Assembly (NCBI RefSeq): GCF_041435435.1
Contig: NZ_CP108494.1
Coordinates: forward strand, 5,552,501-5,616,500
Reading direction: 5' to 3'
Length of the DNA stretch: 64,000 nucleotides
Source: Streptomyces sp. NBC_01241
GTDB taxonomy: Bacteria; Actinomycetota; Actinomycetes; Streptomycetales; Streptomycetaceae
This document shows, in pieces, positions 57,461 to 64,000 of the stretch (the stretch's first letter is position 1; the number at the start of each line of letters is the position of its first letter). Position numbers and translations under genes: made by a program. Under the pieces are notes generated by a model. It worked only from the letters and a program-made list of their open reading frames with translations, did no database searches and was not told the DNA's origin.

Positions 57461-57644
57461 CAGGCTCGTCCCCACGGGGCATCCCATGCGCGAGTCTGCC
57501 CGGAAGCGACTGTGGAACGGTGAGCCGGACGAGTCACGCGGTGCCGCCGATGGCGTGAGGGTAAGGCGCAAGGCGGGCAGGTCACCCCCGCGCCTACTGG
57601 CTTTAATTTCATCATATGTTCCCATGAACCGCGCACTCCATGAA

Positions 57645-57671
57645 CGGAAAGTGACGGGCTGTCACTTTCCG
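57645..57671. promoter_or_regulatory. Perfect inverted repeat upstream of the ice-binding-domain protein
   Basis: CGGAAAGTGAC (57645-57655) pairs with GTCACTTTCCG (57661-57671) around GGGCT. It lies 130 bp before the start, next to AT-rich sequence (57600-57625, TTTAATTTCATCATATG). Operator or terminator of the GTPase gene; the distance (185 bp) from that stop favours an operator. Confidence 0.45.
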
Positions 57672-57802
57672 AATGTGGTGGTGCATGCTCTGCGGTCTTC
57701 CGCTCCAGCGGCCGCGGTGGCTCAGGTGCATCTCCGTGGCCTGGGCACACTGACTACGGGTCGGCAGCCGCACTTCCTCAGGAAAGAGAAAGGTCACCTT
57801 CC

Positions 57803-59422
57803 ATGGCTGTGGCTGCTATCCCGTCCGCTCCTCGTCCAGACGGTCGTACGCCCACTCGGTGCAGACGCATCTGGCTCAGGGCGACCTTCGCCGTGTTGTC
57901 CGGCGTGACCGTGCTGAGCGCCAATACGTTGTGGGCTTCCGCTGCTTATGGGGCGGAAGCTCCGGTGGCGCTGGGCACCGACACCAGCTACGCGGTGCTG
58001 GCCGGTTCGACCGTCACCAACACCGGCCCCAGCGTCATCAATGGAGACCTGGGGCTCAGCCCGGGGTCCTCGGTGACGGGATTTCCGCCCGGCATCGTCA
58101 ACGGCTCTCAGAACGTGGGAAACGCCGCGGCTCTCCAGGCCCAGTCCGACCTGACCATCGCCTACAACGACGCGGCCGGTCGAGCTCCGACCGCCAGCGT
58201 GGCGGGGGATCTCGCCGGAGTGACGCTGACGCCCGGCGTCTACAACTCCACCGGGCCGCTGGCGAACAGCGGTACCGTCACCCTCGATGCGGAGGGGGAC
58301 CCCAGTGCTGTCTTCATCTTCCAGATTGCCAGCACTTTGATCACGGGGTCGGCGAGCAATGTCAGCCTCATCAATGGGGCTCAGGCGTGCAATGTGTTCT
58401 GGCAGGTGGGCAGTTCGGCCACCATTGGGACCAACTCCTTCTTCAAGGGCAACATCCTGGCCCTGACTTCCATCGCGGCACAGACCGGCACGGCGATCGA
58501 GGGCCGGGCCCTGGCGCGCAACGGTGCGGTCACCCTGGACACCAACACGATCACCAGGGCGGCCTGCACGGTCGGGCCTGCCGGGCCCACGGGCCCGACC
58601 GGACCGACGGGTGCGACGGGTCCGAACGGTGCGACGGGTCCGAACGGTGCGACGGGTCCGAACGGTGCGACGGGTCCGAACGGTGCGACGGGTCCGAACG
58701 GTGCGACGGGTGCGACGGGTCCGAACGGTGCGACGGGTGCGACGGGTCCGAACGGTGCGACGGGTGCGACGGGTCCGAACGGTGCGACGGGCGCGACCGG
58801 ACCCGCCGGTCCGGAAGGGCCTACTGGACCTACCGGATCGGGCGGTGGCCACGGCGGTGACCACGGTGGCGGTGGCCACGGCGGTGACCACGGTGGCGGT
58901 GGCCACGGCGGTGACCACGGTGGCGGTGGCCACGGCGGTGACCACGGTGGCGGTGGCCACGGCGGTGACCACGGTGGCGGTGGCCACGGCGGAGACCACG
59001 GTGGCGGTGGCCATGGTGGTGGCAAGGAGGGCCACGGCGGCGGCTACCAAGGTGGTGGGAAGGAGGGTGCCGGTTACCACGGTGGCGGTTACCAAGGCAA
59101 TGGGAAGGAGGATGCCGGTGACCACGGTGGCGGTGGCGGTTACCAAGGTGGTGGCAAGGAGGGTGCCGGTTACCACGGTGGCGGTTACCAAGGTGGTGGG
59201 AAGGAGGGTGCCGGTTACCACGGTGGCGGTTACCAAGGTGGTGGGAAGGAGGGTGCCGGTTACCACGGTGGCGGCTACCAGGGCGACAAGGGCCGCGAAC
59301 AGCTGGCCAAAACGGGAACGAAGACGGAACTCGCCGTCATGGCCGGTTCGGCGCTTCTGCTCACCCTGGGTGGCTCGGCAATCGTCGTCATGAACAGGCG
59401 GCGTCTGCGCCCCACCACCTAG
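57803..59422 (+). CDS. Cell-wall-anchored ice-binding-domain (DUF3494) protein with collagen-like and Gly/His repeats
   Basis: 539 aa. A long signal peptide ends near residue 50 (ASAAYGAEA). DUF3494 beta-solenoid at about 55-250: YAVLAGSTVTNTGPSVINGD, LGLSPGSSVTGFPPG, LTPGVYNSTGPLANSGTVTL, VFWQVGSSATIGTNSFFKGN. Then collagen-like GATGPNGATG triplets (about 258-335), GGGGHGGDH 9-mers (about 345-400), and 15-residue GGGYQGGGKEGAGYH units (about 410-495). C-terminal sorting signal LAKTG (501-505), hydrophobic helix and RRRLRP tail. The domain is an adhesin or ice-binding fold; in a soil actinomycete a surface adhesion role is as likely as ice binding. Confidence 0.88.
   Translation: MAVAAIPSAPRPDGRTPTRCRRIWLRATFAVLSGVTVLSANTLWASAAYGAEAPVALGTDTSYAVLAGSTVTNTGPSVINGDLGLSPGSSVTGFPPGIVNGSQNVGNAAALQAQSDLTIAYNDAAGRAPTASVAGDLAGVTLTPGVYNSTGPLANSGTVTLDAEGDPSAVFIFQIASTLITGSASNVSLINGAQACNVFWQVGSSATIGTNSFFKGNILALTSIAAQTGTAIEGRALARNGAVTLDTNTITRAACTVGPAGPTGPTGPTGATGPNGATGPNGATGPNGATGPNGATGPNGATGATGPNGATGATGPNGATGATGPNGATGATGPAGPEGPTGPTGSGGGHGGDHGGGGHGGDHGGGGHGGDHGGGGHGGDHGGGGHGGDHGGGGHGGDHGGGGHGGGKEGHGGGYQGGGKEGAGYHGGGYQGNGKEDAGDHGGGGGYQGGGKEGAGYHGGGYQGGGKEGAGYHGGGYQGGGKEGAGYHGGGYQGDKGREQLAKTGTKTELAVMAGSALLLTLGGSAIVVMNRRRLRPTT
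58610..59283. repeat. Three successive coding repeat arrays (18, 27 and 45 bp)
   Basis: 58610-58795: 18-bp GGTGCGACGGGTCCGAAC and 9-bp sub-units. 58849-59000: 27-bp units encoding GGGGHGGDH, six copies. 59030-59283: 45-bp units encoding GGGYQGGGKEGAGYH, about six copies with near-identical DNA. All keep frame. Confidence 0.92.
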
Positions 59423-59451
59423 GCGGGCAGCTCAACTGGGTGCAGCGATCC

Positions 59452-59494
59452 AATCGGCCGACGACAGCCTCTCTGGAGCTGTCGTTGGCCGATT
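59452..59494 (+). terminator. Terminator after the ice-binding-domain gene
   Basis: AATCGGCCGACGACAGC (59452-59468) pairs with 59478-59494 over 17 bp with one wobble, loop of 9, 30 bp after the stop. Confidence 0.75.
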
Positions 59495-59609
59495 CGGCCG
59501 TCTTCGGGGGTATTCCGGCGACTCCACGAGCGGCGTTCCTCAACGGGCCTTTCAGAGCGCTCGGCCGCAGGGAGATCCGCCCGTCCGCAGCTGGACTCAG
59601 TGGTGGGGC

Positions 59610-59963
59610 TCAGCCCTGTCCGGCGGCCGTGGGGGACACGGACGCCGGGCGGTTCGGCCATGGCAGCACCGTCAACGCCGGCCACTGCCCCTGCCGGCGC
59701 GCGGCCTTCGCCTCGTGCACCTCGCGGGGTGCCGGCACCGGGTTCGGCCGTACGACCAGGCCGAACACATCGGAGAGTCCGTGCGGTACACAGACCCGCC
59801 ACCGGCCGTGGGCCTCCAGCCGCACGCCCAGGCAGCACGTCGTCGCCGCGAAGCTGTCGATCGCCGACTCGGTGGAGTCGTGCGGCGGGCACGGTGTGCC
59901 GTACTTCTCCTCGTACCAGAGATGCCCCCGTGCCTCGTTGCGGATGAGCGGCAAGCTGCTCAT
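59610..59963 (-). pseudogene. Truncated nucleotidyltransferase-family gene (C-terminal part)
   Basis: The minus frame 59963-59610 (117 codons) begins MSSLPLIRNEARGHLWYEEK and continues with FAATTCCLGVRLEAHGRWRV, GLSDVFGLVVRPNPVPAPRE and VHEAKAARRQGQWPALTVLP. This matches the second half of the nucleotidyltransferase-like proteins of about 190 residues (VRPNPVLAPREVYEAKAARW). The N-terminal half, with the metal-binding residues, is missing: an in-frame stop lies at 59982-59984 and the space up to HelD is too short. Probably a decayed gene; expression of the short form cannot be excluded. Confidence 0.6.
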
Positions 59964-60126
59964 CGAGCGGGAGTCGACTGATCACCACTCCTGACTACCA
60001 CGCGCCGCCCCGGCACGTCCCCACCCGTACACACGTCCGCCGACCTGCACGGCTCCCGTTCTGCCCCGTTGTAAGGCACCCTGGCTCCCTGCCGCCCACC
60101 ACCGCCCGCAGGGAGTCAGTGCACCG

Positions 60127-62508
60127 TTGTCCAGAGTTGAGATCGACCACGAACAGCACCATCTCGACATGCTTCATGCCCGCGTGGAGGCCCTTCGCGA
60201 GCACGCCGGGCGTCAGCTGGCCGGTGTGCTGCGGGAGACCGGCGGTACCCGGCAGGGGCGGCTGGAGCGGGAGAGCGCCGCCGCCCGGTACGCGGGGCAG
60301 GTCGCGCGGTACGACGCCGCCGAGAACGGGCTCTGCTTCGGGCGGCTCGACCTGCGCGACGGGGAACGGCACTACATCGGCCGGATCGGGCTGCCCGCCG
60401 AGTCCGCCGACGACGACCCGCTGCTGCTCGACTGGCGCGCCCCGGCGGCCCGCGCGTTCTACGTCGCCACGCCCGCGGCCCCCCACGGGGTGCGCAGGCG
60501 CCGCCACCTGGCAACCCGAGGCCGGCGGGTCGTCCGGCTGGACGACGAGGTGCTCGACCGGGACGGTGTGCCGGACAGCGAGCTGACCGGCGAGGCGGCC
60601 CTGCTCGCCTCCCTCGACACCGGGCGCACCGGCCGCATGCACGACATCGTCGCCACCCTCCAGGCCGAGCAGGACGCGATCATCCGCTCCGACCACCGCG
60701 GCGTCCTCGTGGTCCAGGGCGGCCCCGGCACGGGCAAGACGGCGGTCGCCCTGCACCGGGCCGCGTATCTGCTCTACACCCACCAGCAGCTTGCCTCCCG
60801 GGGTGTGCTGGTCGTCGGCCCCAACCCCACCTTCATCGGGTACATCGGCCAGGTGCTGCCCGGTCTCGGCGAGAACAGCGTGCTGCTGTCCACCGTCGGA
60901 GAGCTGTACCCGGGGATCCGCGCGGACCGCGCCGAGGCACCGGAGACCGCCGAGCTCAAGGGGCGTACGGAGATGGCGGCCGTCATCGCCGCGGCGGTCC
61001 GGGACCGGCAGGTGCCCACGGCACCCGGGTACGGGATCGAGGTGGAGTTCGACGGGGACGTCGTCCGCCTCGGCCACGAGGAGTGCGTACGCGCCGCCGA
61101 CACCGCCCGCGCGACCCGGCTGCCGCACAACCTGGCCGCCCCCGTCTTCCGGCGCGAGATCGTGGACGCGCTCGCCCGGCGGTCCGTGGCCGCCACCCGC
61201 GACCTCGCCGACCGGCTGGAGGCGGACATCGCCGAGGTGCTCGCCGAGGCCGGTCTCGACCGGGCCGTACGCGCCGACCTGGACGCCCTGCCGGGGCTGC
61301 TCGGCGACGACGACTCGGCCACCGCGCGGGAACGCACCGAGGCGCAGGACATCGACGACGCCCGGCGCCTGCTCGCCGCCGACGCCGACGTACGGGCCGC
61401 GCTCGACGCCCTGTGGCCGCCCCTGACCCCGCGGCAGCTCCTCACCGACCTGTACGGACAGCGCGCGCTCCTGGACTCCGCCGCGCCCGGACTCACCGAA
61501 GCGGAACGGGAATTGCTGTTCCGCGCGCCGGAAGGCGACGGCGGCTGGAGCGCCGCCGACGTACCGCTGCTGGACGAGGCCGCCGAACTGCTCGGCCAGG
61601 ACAACCGCGCGGCCGAGGCCGCCGCCGCCCGCGAGCGGGCCGAGGGCGTCGCGTACGCGCAGGGCGTCCTGGACCTCGCGGCGGGCGACGCCGAGGACGA
61701 GGAGGAGGGCGGCCTCGCCGGACTGGTCGACGCGCGGACCCTCGCCGACCGTCACGAGGAACGCACCACCCGCACCGTCGCCGAACGGGCCTTCGCCGAC
61801 CGGAGCTGGGTCTTCGGGCACATCATCGTCGACGAGGCGCAGGAACTGTCCCAGATGGCCTGGCGGCTGCTGATGCGGCGCTGCCCGACGCGCTCCATGA
61901 CCTTGGTCGGCGACGTGGCCCAGACCGGCGACGCCGCCGGGGCCTCCTCGTGGGCCTCCGCACTCACCCCGCACATCGGCGACCGGTGGCGGCAGGCGTC
62001 GCTCACCGTCAACTACCGGACGCCCGCCGAGATCATGGCGTCCACCACGGATGTGCTCGCCGCGCTCGGCCCCGGGCTCGAGCCGCCGCGCTCGGTACGG
62101 GAGTCGGGTGTCGCTTCCTGGCGGCTGCGCACCGACGACACCGCCCGCACCCTCGCCGACCTGGCCGCGAAGGAGGCGGCGGCGCTGGACGAGGGCAGGC
62201 TCGCCGTGATCGTCCCCGACGCGCGGCGCGACGAACTGGGGGCCGCGGTGGCCGGTGCGGTGCCCGGCACGGCGTACGGGGAGGAGCCCGACCTGGAGAA
62301 CCGGGTCGTGGTCCTCGGCGTGCGGCAGGCCAAGGGGCTGGAGTTCGACGCGGTACTGCTGGCCGACCCCGCGGCCGTCCTCGACCGTTCGGTGCGCGGC
62401 CTGAACGACCTGTACGTGGCCCTGACCCGGGCCACGCAACGCCTGGGCATCGTGCACGAGGGCCCGGCCCCCGAGGTACTGGCGACGGCGGTGCGGGAGC
62501 GGGGATGA
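60127..62508 (+). CDS. helD: HelD-type UvrD-like helicase/ATPase (RNA polymerase recycling motor)
   Basis: 793 aa from TTG 60127 (LSRVEIDHEQHHLDMLHARV); GGGAG lies 11 bases upstream, so the start is uncertain. The N-terminal coiled arm and actinobacterial text GLCFGRLDLRDGERHYIGRI and LLLDWRAPAARAFYVAT identify class II HelD. Walker A GGPGTGKT at 198-205, Walker B HIIVDEAQELSQM, UvrD motifs VGDVAQTGDAAGASSW, LTVNYRTPAEIM, GVRQAKGLEFDAVLLADP, YVALTRATQRL. HelD binds RNA polymerase and frees it from DNA; some Streptomyces homologues (HelR) protect against rifampicin. Single-gene unit. Confidence 0.9.
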   Translation: MSRVEIDHEQHHLDMLHARVEALREHAGRQLAGVLRETGGTRQGRLERESAAARYAGQVARYDAAENGLCFGRLDLRDGERHYIGRIGLPAESADDDPLLLDWRAPAARAFYVATPAAPHGVRRRRHLATRGRRVVRLDDEVLDRDGVPDSELTGEAALLASLDTGRTGRMHDIVATLQAEQDAIIRSDHRGVLVVQGGPGTGKTAVALHRAAYLLYTHQQLASRGVLVVGPNPTFIGYIGQVLPGLGENSVLLSTVGELYPGIRADRAEAPETAELKGRTEMAAVIAAAVRDRQVPTAPGYGIEVEFDGDVVRLGHEECVRAADTARATRLPHNLAAPVFRREIVDALARRSVAATRDLADRLEADIAEVLAEAGLDRAVRADLDALPGLLGDDDSATARERTEAQDIDDARRLLAADADVRAALDALWPPLTPRQLLTDLYGQRALLDSAAPGLTEAERELLFRAPEGDGGWSAADVPLLDEAAELLGQDNRAAEAAAARERAEGVAYAQGVLDLAAGDAEDEEEGGLAGLVDARTLADRHEERTTRTVAERAFADRSWVFGHIIVDEAQELSQMAWRLLMRRCPTRSMTLVGDVAQTGDAAGASSWASALTPHIGDRWRQASLTVNYRTPAEIMASTTDVLAALGPGLEPPRSVRESGVASWRLRTDDTARTLADLAAKEAAALDEGRLAVIVPDARRDELGAAVAGAVPGTAYGEEPDLENRVVVLGVRQAKGLEFDAVLLADPAAVLDRSVRGLNDLYVALTRATQRLGIVHEGPAPEVLATAVRERG

Positions 62509-62590
62509 AGGCACGGGCCTGGGGCTGGGCGGGGGTGAAGGCACGGGCCTGGGGGCTCGGGGGGTGAAGGAACGGGGCGTAGGGGAACGG
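62505..62590. repeat. Three imperfect 30-bp tandem units at the helD 3' end
   Basis: Units starting near 62505, 62535 and 62564 share TGAAGGCACGGGCCTGGGG (third unit diverged). The first unit includes the helD stop codon, so copy number could change without touching the protein. Confidence 0.7.
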
Positions 62591-62635
62591 GGTGGCGGAA
62601 CGGGGGCGCGAGAGGGCCCGCGCATCCCGCGGGGC

Positions 62636-63493
62636 TCAGTTCAGCATCGCCCGCGCCGCCCGCGCCTTCCGCCGGATCGCTTCCGCCGCGTCGGGCTCGA
62701 CCTTGCCGACGACCTCCGCGTACTCCTCCATCTCCGCCGCCCCGCGCAGGAACTGCCCGCTCTGCACGAGCAGTTGCGCCCGCTCGTACCGCAGCCGCGC
62801 CGGGTGCGAGGGCAGCAGCAGCGAGAGGTCCACCGCCCAGAGGGCCACGTCCGTCCGTTCCGGGCGGGTGGCCGCCCACGCCCTGATGTTGTTCAGGATC
62901 CGCAGCACGATCTCCAGCGGCGGCGCCGGCACCAGCATCGACTCGTGGAGGGGCTCCCCGGTCGCCCCCGCCACCAGCAGTTCCGCGTCCTGCCCGGTCA
63001 TCGGGCGGCCACCGTCGAACGGATCGGCCAGCACCCGCTCGGCCGGATCGCCGAACCCGACGACGAAATGGCCGGGCAGCGCCACCCCGTACACCGGAGC
63101 GCCCGCCCGCCGCGCCACCTCGATCCACACCACGGACAGCAGGATCGGCAGCCCGCGCCGCCGCCGCAGCACCTCGTGCAGCAGCGACGACTCCAGCCGC
63201 TGGTAGTCCGCCGGCGAGCCCGCGAAACCGCACCGCTCGCCGAGCAGTTCCGCCAGGGCCGAGGCCCAGGCCCGGCCGCCCCGCACCCCGTACGGGAGCC
63301 GCCCCGCCAGCTCGTCCAGTTCGATCTGCGCGGCGTCGGTCCCGTTCGCGTCCAGCGCCGGGTCGGCCACCGCGCCCAGCAACAGGCAGAGCAGCGCGAG
63401 ATCCGGCCGCTCGGCGCGCGCCTCCTCGGCGAACCGCCGGTACAGCTCGTCCCGGCCCCGGCGCCCGGGCCGGTCGGACTCGTGAGGACTCAT
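62636..63493 (-). CDS. SirB1-family transglutaminase-like/TPR protein
   Basis: 285 aa. The central SirB1-like transglutaminase-like domain has QRLESSLLHEVLRRRRGLPI followed by LLSVVWIEVARRAG, and GVALPGHFVVGFGD, where the family His/Asp residues lie. The catalytic Cys is not evident, as in other SirB1 members. The C-terminal part is TPR-like helices (LRYERAQLLVQSGQFLRGAA). No export signal. Ends at TGA 62636-62638; start ATG 63493. The GNAT gene upstream on the same strand is 16 bp away, so they form an operon. Confidence 0.85.
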   Translation of the reverse strand: MSPHESDRPGRRGRDELYRRFAEEARAERPDLALLCLLLGAVADPALDANGTDAAQIELDELAGRLPYGVRGGRAWASALAELLGERCGFAGSPADYQRLESSLLHEVLRRRRGLPILLSVVWIEVARRAGAPVYGVALPGHFVVGFGDPAERVLADPFDGGRPMTGQDAELLVAGATGEPLHESMLVPAPPLEIVLRILNNIRAWAATRPERTDVALWAVDLSLLLPSHPARLRYERAQLLVQSGQFLRGAAEMEEYAEVVGKVEPDAAEAIRRKARAARAMLN

Positions 63494-63509
63494 CGCGCCT
63501 CCCGCCCCG

Positions 63510-64000
63510 TCACGCCGACCGGAAGTGGTGATACCGGTGATGGACCGCGAACCCCATGCCTTCGTACAGCGCCCGTGCCGCGTCGTTGTCCGTCTCGACC
63601 TGGAGCCACGCCGCCGAAGCGCCCTCGTCCAGGGCCTTGCGGGCGAGCGCGGTCATCACGGCGGAGGCCAGCCCGCGCCGCCGGTGCGCCGGGTCCACCT
63701 CGACGGCCATGAAACCGGCCCACCGCCCGTCCACCACGCACCGCCCGATCGCGGCGGGCGCCGCGCCTGCGGCGTCACCGGGCACGGCGGCGAACCACAC
63801 CGACGGACCGCCGCGCAGCACCTGAAGGACGTGCGGCCCCGGCGTCTCGAAGCGCTGGTAGCGGGAGAGCCACGCCTCGTCGAGGTCCCGGCTCAGCCGC
63901 ACCCGGGACACCTCGGCGTCCAGATCGCCGACCGGTGCCAGCGCGGCGATCCGTACCTCCGCCGTCACCTCACGCCGCCACCCGCGCTCCTCCAGCTCGG
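63510..64000 (-). CDS. GNAT-family N-acetyltransferase (5' end beyond the window)
   Basis: The frame is open to the window edge (LEERGWRREVTAEVRIAALA visible upstream of GTG 63968), so the true start probably lies outside; 152 aa from GTG 63968. Acetyl-CoA motif A VEVDPAHRRRGLASAVMTAL and motif B TDNDAARALYEGMGFAVHHR are intact. The upstream part SRVRLSRDLDEAWLSRYQRF is typical of larger two-domain GNAT proteins of actinomycetes. Substrate unknown. Confidence 0.88.
   Translation of the reverse strand, partial: ELEERGWRREVTAEVRIAALAPVGDLDAEVSRVRLSRDLDEAWLSRYQRFETPGPHVLQVLRGGPSVWFAAVPGDAAGAAPAAIGRCVVDGRWAGFMAVEVDPAHRRRGLASAVMTALARKALDEGASAAWLQVETDNDAARALYEGMGFAVHHRYHHFRSA

Noticed and set aside
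57794..59266. Long minus-strand open frame opposite the ice-binding-domain gene
   Set aside because: It is a by-product of the repeat DNA; it has no signal, domain or ribosome site and the plus gene has a full set of these.
53830..59283. Regular repeats that might be taken for CRISPR arrays
   Set aside because: They are in-frame coding repeats without unique spacers, inside clear surface-protein genes, and no cas genes are present.
59419..59988. Minus-strand frame of 189 codons overlapping the nucleotidyltransferase remnant
   Set aside because: Different frame from the segment with recognisable family motifs; codon bias poor.
60040..60126. Rifampicin-associated element before helD
   Set aside because: I looked for a paired GGGGCTTGCA-type inverted repeat and saw only an unpaired GCCCCGTTGTAAGG stretch, not enough to claim it.

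Overview
The window is chromosomal DNA of a high-GC actinomycete, almost certainly a Streptomyces. Third codon positions are overwhelmingly G or C, GTG and TTG starts are frequent, and the content is typical of the genus: mycothiol deacetylase MshB, two adjacent BldK-type oligopeptide importers, a SpoIIE/HATPase regulator, a PspA protein, an OtrA-like ribosomal GTPase and a class F sortase. From memory, the order typA, two five-gene opp operons, mshB resembles the bldK to mshB neighbourhood of S. coelicolor; this is recalled, not searched. No rRNA, tRNA or CRISPR array was seen.

Layout. 1-5.1 kb: secreted GH65 enzyme with a decayed PLP-enzyme tail at its start, a GntR/UTRA regulator, a SPOR-like small protein and a Nudix protein. 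5.3-11.7 kb: HATPase anti-sigma-like protein, PAS-PAS-GAF-SpoIIE-HATPase protein, and a PspA/TPM pair separated by a 17-copy 9-bp minisatellite. 11.7-20.6 kb: a carbohydrate locus on the minus strand (LacI regulator, sugar-binding lipoprotein, two permeases, GH1 glycosidase, Tat-exported glucoamylase-like protein) with a divergent CE7-type esterase; a shared 14-bp near-palindrome lies before both the regulator and the transporter. 21.1-25.9 kb: orphan peptide-binding lipoprotein and typA.

26.5-39.6 kb: two complete oligopeptide ABC operons in the order binding protein, permease, permease, ATPase, ATPase. Each has a strong hairpin after the binding-protein gene. Between them lie a secreted protein of unknown function and a 199-bp element bounded by 23-bp perfect inverted repeats. 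39.8-47.0 kb: membrane protein, S9 peptidase, mshB, a membrane protein carrying a TTA (bldA) codon, and a YoaR-like anchored protein. 47.3-50.8 kb: ABC-2 exporter plus two-component system in one translationally coupled operon, with a candidate operator.

50.9-64 kb is more variable: SMI1/KNR4 protein, IS5-family transposase remnant, small hypotheticals, class F sortase beside a GGRGGDE-repeat surface protein, an OtrA-like GTPase preceded by an overlapping 36-codon leader ORF, a collagen-like ice-binding-domain protein with an LAKTG sorting signal, a truncated nucleotidyltransferase-like gene, a HelD-type RNA-polymerase motor protein, a SirB1 transglutaminase-like protein and a GNAT acetyltransferase cut by the window edge.
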